Below are positions 58,160 through 64,000 of a DNA stretch of 64,000 nucleotides, one piece after another (position 1 is the first letter of the stretch; the number at the start of each line of letters is the position of its first letter). A program made the translations under genes and the position numbers. The stretch spans positions 19,705,799 to 19,769,798 of the forward strand of contig NW_004955425.1 in the NCBI RefSeq assembly GCF_000276665.1. Reading direction: 5' to 3'. Under the pieces are notes generated by a model. That model saw only the letters and a program-made list of their open reading frames with translations, was not told the DNA's origin and ran no database searches. This DNA comes from Chinchilla lanigera. Lineage: Eukaryota; Chordata; Mammalia; Rodentia; Chinchillidae.

Positions 58160-60900
58160 CTGTAAAGTTTTATATGAAATACTTTACCAAGTTAGTAAAT
58201 CTACTTTTGCTCCTGGCTTTCTAGAAATTTTACATATATTTAATTTTTCAAATGCTTTCTGAACTACTGAGATTATAATATAGTTTTCTCTTAATTTGTT
58301 AATGTGATGAATAATTTCAGTGAAGATTCTAATGTTGAACTAAGATTACATTCCTGGAATAAATTTAACTTTATCGTAATGACTTTTTTACCCATTGCTA
58401 AATAGTTTGTTCACATTCTGTTTAGGATTTCTGTATTACATTAACGTGTGAGTTTCTTTCCTAATCTAAACTATATAATGCTTCAACTGGTTTCAGCAGC
58501 TTCATGTAATGAATTTGAGTTATTTCTTTTGCTAGTCTCAGGACACCCTATGGAAATACATTTAAATATCCCCCAAAGGGTTTGTGGTATTCTGCAAAAA
58601 TTTAGGGACTGCTGTTTGCTTTCAGTAAAAACTGTCTAATTCTACTTAATGTTTTAATTCATATCATCTGTTGTGGAGCAAGTGTTAGTAAATTGTATTT
58701 TCCTGGGAATGCTTGCATTTCATCCAGGATTTGGTTTTACCTGAATAAATTGTTCACAGTATTCTCTTGTAGTATTTTGATTGTCTACAACAGTTAGTGC
58801 TATCTCCCTTTTCCATCGTCACCTGCTGCTTCCTCTCTTCTTGCAGTCTTGCTCATCCAGCTCAGCAGTACTTTGTCACTTTTATAGATCTTTTCAAAGA
58901 GCACATTCTGGCTTTGTTGATTTTCTCTACTGTATCTTTGTTTATGATTTAATTAATTTCTACTCTTATCTTTATTAATTCTTTGTGGGTTTCTTGTTTT
59001 GTTTCCAATCCGAACTGGAAACACAGCTTGTTAATTTTTTAGCTTTCCTTCCTTTCTAAGATAAGCATTATACATGATAAATTTCTATCCAATTGTTCTC
59101 TATAGCTAGATCCCTCATTTTCTCTATTTTTATTATTTCTCAATTAAAAGTATTTTTTACTTTTAATAATATTTTATTCATGACCCAGGAGATATGGAGA
59201 TGTGTTTCTCAAAAAGGTTCCAAATAAAAAATTTCACTTGTTCACCTAAATATTCTAGATATTTACCTAAATATTTACCTAAATATTCTAATTGGTCTCT
59301 ATAATACTAGATCTCTGAAAATTATCAGCTCAGTATTCTGTCAATTTTTGTTAATTTCCTTTAAAAGAATGTGAAGAATTAAATTCTTCCTGAAGAATAG
59401 TAGATAGTAGCCATTTTTAGCAAGTAATCTATAGAAATATAGATATATATGCATGTATACATAAGTATATGTATATATACACACACATAAATTGTTTATA
59501 AACAGCACACAGAGAGACTTTGATTTATAAATTGTCCACATTTGTCTGGATAGTTCAGGGTTCCTTTTCTTACATGTAATATGATTATGGGGATATTTGG
59601 GTTTGTATTATCATAGGACATCTATCATGATTTATCTTGCTTTCCTGTAATGTTTTCTATTGTCCCCTTTTTTTCTGCTTTTAGATTGACTTTCTGGTTT
59701 TCTTGTTTCATTTTTCTGTTCCAGGTTTAGAGATTATATAGCCTATTACTATATATTTTCCAGATGTTACTCTAGAGTCTAGACATTTTAACACGTTTAT
59801 GTAAAATTAAGATCTAAATTACATCACCATCTTTATCTTTCCCCCAAGACATACTGAGGTCCTGAAACATGTAACTGTGATTCCACCTCTCATAATTATA
59901 ATTATACTATGTTTCCACACACATTAATTCCGTATTTTAAATTATATAATATATATAGCAATATGTACATTCCTTTTAAAAATTAATATTTGAGCATTAG
60001 CAAACACATATGTTTACTATTTCTTTACATCTCATGTATGATAATATTTTTGTAGCAATATTCTTCAGTGAAAGATGGATGATAATAAACTACAAGGTTA
60101 GCATTTAGTAAAGATATCTTTGCTCTTGAAAGACAGTTTTCTTTAGTGCGGACTGAATTCAAGGTTAACAGTTATTTTCTCTCAGAATAATTCCATTGTT
60201 TTGAAGCATCTACATTTAAGAAATTGACTGTAAGTCTTCACTCAGAGGCAACTTTTTTTTCTATTGTGCTAAAATACCTTTTCTCTTTGGTGTTCATCAT
60301 TTTCACTGCAGCACTGTAAATGTGAATTTTTTTACATATCTTGTTTGGAATCTACTGGGTTTATTACCTACGCATATTGATATTTTCCACAATTTCTAGG
60401 TTATTCTCAATAACATTTTTTTTCTTTTTTCTTTTCTGGATCTTACATTAGAATATTTTAGAGTTTCTCACAGCATCCTTTGTATATTCTGTGCTTTTAT
60501 GTAATTATTTTTGGGTCCTCTATGAGGAACTCAAGGTAACTTTTCTTAACTTTTCCAGATCAGTAATTCTCTATGTTTTTATCTGGGCATTGAATTAGTT
60601 ATTGCCCTACTTTTGAAAGCCTTTGGTTCCTTCAGTGTAGTCATTATACTTTAAATGAGTAAGTGGAGGAATAATGCATATGCAACTCACTAATTTATAG
60701 TTCATATTTGTAATGCTTGTGGATTTTATTATGCAATTTTTTCTTTTTATGATGTCTTGCTTATGATGCTTACTTATTTGCCTGTTTGGAGAATTTATCT
60801 TCCTTGGAAATATGTGGGAATTTTTTGAAGACTAGTCTATAAAAAAAGAATTTGAGTTTTCTTCTGGTGATTCCCAAGAAGTATCGCCAAGACAGGAAAT
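58160..60900 (-). mobile_element. Old L1 in CTNNA3 sense orientation, ORF2 5' part and ORF1-side sequence
   Basis: The plus strand shows reversed early ORF2 (AGCACATTCTGGCTTTGTTG, TTAATTCTTTGTGGGTTTCTTG, GATCTTTTCAAAGAGCACAT) at about 58160-59340. Reversed sequence of the upstream part continues to about 60900 (TTTCTGGATCTTACATTAGA). Very decayed; the 59540-60900 part is the weaker call. Confidence 0.55.
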
Positions 60901-60904
60901 CTTT

Positions 60905-63900
60905 AAACTAGATTTTCTACTGGGGTTTTAGAGGGTATACAGCTAATATGAATTGTGACACCAAATCCAGATTAGGACAGGGTTGTGATTAGAAGATTTC
61001 CAAGGTACATTCTGTTCCTTTTTTTTTTAACTACCCCTGAACCACCCAGAGTCAACCTCAAGAGAAATTTTCTAACTCCCACAGTAGGGGCTAGTGCTTT
61101 TTCATTGATTCAACAAAGTCATTGAATTTCAAAGCTTCCCAACCTCTTCCAAGGGTCTGTTATGTGACTTTCCAGCTAGTAGTTCAGGATCTTTCAAAAT
61201 TCAAGCTCTAGGCCTTAATTGAAAAGAATTTCCCCACATCCCTCAGCACAAGGCTGGTACTGGCTTGACAGGCTGGACTTGTGCTTTCTCCGTCAAAGAA
61301 TTCCCCTAATTCACCTGGTAGGTTAATTATGTACGTAAAAATATGTTATCCATCATTTTTAGTTCCTCTGATAGCTCTGTACTTCTTTTAGTTCATTATA
61401 TTCCTAGGAACCAAATCATTTTTTAAAAATCTCATTAAAGTACGTCTAGATATCAGTGGCACACATTTTTCAATAGCTCTAAATGCTAATCTGACTGGTA
61501 GAGGTTCTGTTTTCTCCTTTAAGTGAAAATATAATACTATTAGGACTATATTCTCCAAAATCTCTACTTTAGTCAAAGAAAACGTACTTGAAGAAAACCT
61601 ACACTAGCTATAGACAGCTACTGAGAAAAGGAAAAACACACACCCGTATTTTTTTCTGCTTGTGGTGCCTTCTTACAGAAAAGATTTGAGCAGCTTATTA
61701 TTTAGATTGGTTTTGGGTAGTTTCTCTCAATACAAATTCATAGCCTAAGTTAGAGTTACATAAAATAGAGCCTTAAACCCCATGTACAGTACATACATTT
61801 CTAGTCGGAGAAGAGAAAAAGTGAGTAAGAGAAAAATGACTTTCACCCCGATACCACAAAATGCCATACAGCGTTCTTGCCGTTCTCTCCTTCAATGATA
61901 TTTACCTACTACCTGCTGTGTGTGGGTGTTGTTCCCGGTAGTGAGACTCTGACCTTGAATGAAGAACACATGAATGATGATACAGAAATGAATATATAAA
62001 CAAAAGAAGCAAATACTATGACAGCTGTTTGAAAATACGAAAATACCCCCTTTCTTTGTTATCTTCTTTAGAGTGAGGATGAAATAATTTTTGTGTTCCA
62101 TGGTTATGATAGCTGCTTTTGCTCTCTGCACAGGAGAAAATATGCCTCGACGGACATGGAGTCTTCAAAGTGATTTTCACTGGCAAAGTTTCTTGCTTAA
62201 AAACATTTTCAAAATTCTATTCATCTACACTCAACACTTCTCCACTCCACTCAGTCACAAATGCAGAAGAAACACCCTATAATTCACACCGGCCTTTCCA
62301 ATAAGTCAATCGATTTAGCCTGTAGAGTGTTCTAATTCAACTTCTGTTTTCTTCACCGATAAATTTCAGGTTTCATACTCACAACCAGCCATGAGCCAGA
62401 ATGAAAGATTTAACAAAAGCTTCTGCGTGGTAGCTGTTGAGTAAGCATTCTGATACATTTCCACGCTATAAACATTTAATGAGACTTGTTCCCAACAGAG
62501 TATTTACTACATCCATTTACTCCATAGCATTATATTTGCAGGAACAAAATAGAGCAAAGGTTATTTTAGATCCTTCACCAATACAGCTTCCTGTAAATAA
62601 TGAAAAGTGCAACCATTTAATTTACAAAATCATTTAAAAAGGTTAAACATTCGATAAATTCGGCTTTATCTAGTTCAGGCACCCTCAGCAGCTATTTGTA
62701 GCTTGGATATAAAAAATACATAAAATTTAGGCATTTTGTACCAGTTTGTGCCTCCCTAAATCTGACTGCATCTGATTTCGGAGGCTGTTAGGGCAGCATT
62801 AGCATTTCAAGGAAATATCTTCAGGACTTTCACTGCCCTTGCTCAGAAGTGCCCTGCCATATGAAGGACCCTTCTTGAGAACGCAAAGACCCCACTCCTA
62901 TCCCCATCCCACTCCCACTGAAGCGACACATGTGCTTTCCCCCTCGCCAGCTTCTGCCATTTCTTATCATTTATTCATTTTAAAGTGAGAAATAGAAGCC
63001 TCAGAAGGAGGAACAACCCGGAAACCTTGGTCTTCCTCTAAAATTCAGACTATGAAACGCACTGCCCAGAATAACAGGAGAATCCTCTGGTACGATGCTA
63101 TCTAATACTGTGGAAAGTATGCTATATACTGCTAACCTTCTACTCGGGCAAGTTTCACCTCACTGCACCAGACACTCCCAAAATGCATATTATTTCTACT
63201 TAAATGACCCCACCAATGATGTCTTCTCCAGCAAAAAAGTTATTCTACCTTTTCAGTTTGGTTATATTTATAATTTTCTGATGGTTTACACAGACTAAGA
63301 ACCATCACATGAATTATGTTGAATTTTGACTATGCATTCAGTTCCAGCTATGAGAACTCAATAAAGCACAGACATTCTTCTGATATGTGAGATAACAGAC
63401 TCATATTCTGTCTACTACCACTCACCAGCTTTCTGACTTGAGCGAGCTACATAACTTATGCCTTTTATTTTATAAAATAAAAGTTTTATTTTCAGTAAAA
63501 AAAATCTTATAGTGACACTAATAATAAAGTGAATAATTAATGTGAAATGTTTAGTAATGAAGATATGTTATCTATTTAATTTACTGAGGACCTAATATTC
63601 AACTAGTAGTTAGATGATATCTCCTAGTATCACTGATATAAAAAAGGAAATTTTTACCTCTTTATGAAGATAAGACATGCATCTAATGGAAAACATTTTT
63701 GAGTGCTCATTATACAGGGCAAACAGTTAGATAAGGAGGTATTATTAGAGTTGTCATTAATCTTGTGGTTCATTAGACAAACAGTTCCTAAAGTTGTCAC
63801 ACAGATGCTAATAACTAGAAATTTAATAAATTTTCACATGGACCTCAATACTTAGAAATTTAAGAATGTTGAATTAGAAATGAAGATACCTCTTTAAAGA

Positions 63901-64000
63901 CATGTAACTAATGGAAAAATATTCTAAATTTAAGTATATCAGTTACATAACAAGTATATCATGAAATGAATAATATTTGGCACAATACAGGCATTGTACA
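60905..64000. other. AT-rich intron sequence, nothing recognised
   Basis: No exon, repeat family or simple repeat of note. Short open frames are unremarkable. Confidence 0.5.

Larger units (their letters stand above)
1..64000 (-). other. CTNNA3: CTNNA3 gene body: two partial giant introns flanking one exon
   Basis: Apart from the exon near 31 kb no other catenin exon is recognisable on the minus strand, so at least 30.9 kb (downstream) and 32.8 kb (upstream) are intron. This agrees with the known size of the gene, well over a megabase in other mammals. No LRRTM3 coding sequence, the gene known to lie antisense in a CTNNA3 intron, is visible in this part. Confidence 0.8.

Overview
The window is mammalian nuclear DNA, almost all of it non-coding: AT-rich, full of old interspersed repeats and simple repeats, with no bacterial-style gene packing. 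The repeat set points to a rodent outside the mouse/rat group. It holds B1 (7SL-derived) SINEs, tRNA-Ala-like ID SINEs, dimeric B1-dID SINEs (B1 arm joined to an ID arm) and rodent-type MaLR LTRs, plus mammal-wide MIR, MLT1, MER5-like and Tigger/hAT fossils. A beaver or squirrel-like rodent would fit, but the species cannot be fixed from the sequence alone. A run of exactly 100 N at 38738-38837 shows this is a draft scaffold.

The only protein-coding sequence I can support is one exon on the minus strand, 30948-31151, of CTNNA3 (alpha-T-catenin). It has 68 codons with good splice sites on both sides and encodes part of the middle region that binds vinculin in alpha-catenins. Everything else reads as two very long CTNNA3 introns: at least 31 kb downstream of the exon (1-30947) and at least 33 kb upstream of it (31152-64000). 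CTNNA3 is known for enormous introns. The orientation of L1 and LTR fragments, mostly plus and so antisense to the gene, agrees with transcription along the minus strand.

Layout. 0-3 kb: minus-strand L1/HAL1-like 5' half with SINEs. 3-8 kb: mostly unique sequence, then a plus-strand L1 end. 8.2-9.2 kb: a CpG-rich island, the only one in the window, with no assigned gene. 9.8-22.2 kb: MIR/MER5 nest, B1 with a triplicated 29-bp unit, two L1 bodies carrying nested LTR and SINE insertions, an LTR with a 23-unit CTG tract held between two ~200-bp direct repeats, a pogo-like DNA element, and MLT1/hAT fossils. 22-31 kb: quieter, with an MLT1, a Tigger fossil, and a 677-bp polyadenylated retrocopy with a 13-15 bp target duplication just downstream of the exon. 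31-41 kb: MIRs, several L1 bodies, the gap and an LTR. 41-57 kb: sparse SINEs, a series of plus-strand LTRs, a poly(T)-only insertion, and an L1. 58-61 kb: a minus-strand L1. 61-64 kb: no recognisable element.

I found no CRISPR array, operon, virus-encoded intact gene, tRNA or rRNA gene, and no second protein-coding gene. The most unusual items are the orphan CpG island, the non-coding retrocopy, the tail-only insertion, the LTR/duplication/CTG structure, and the triplicated B1 unit.
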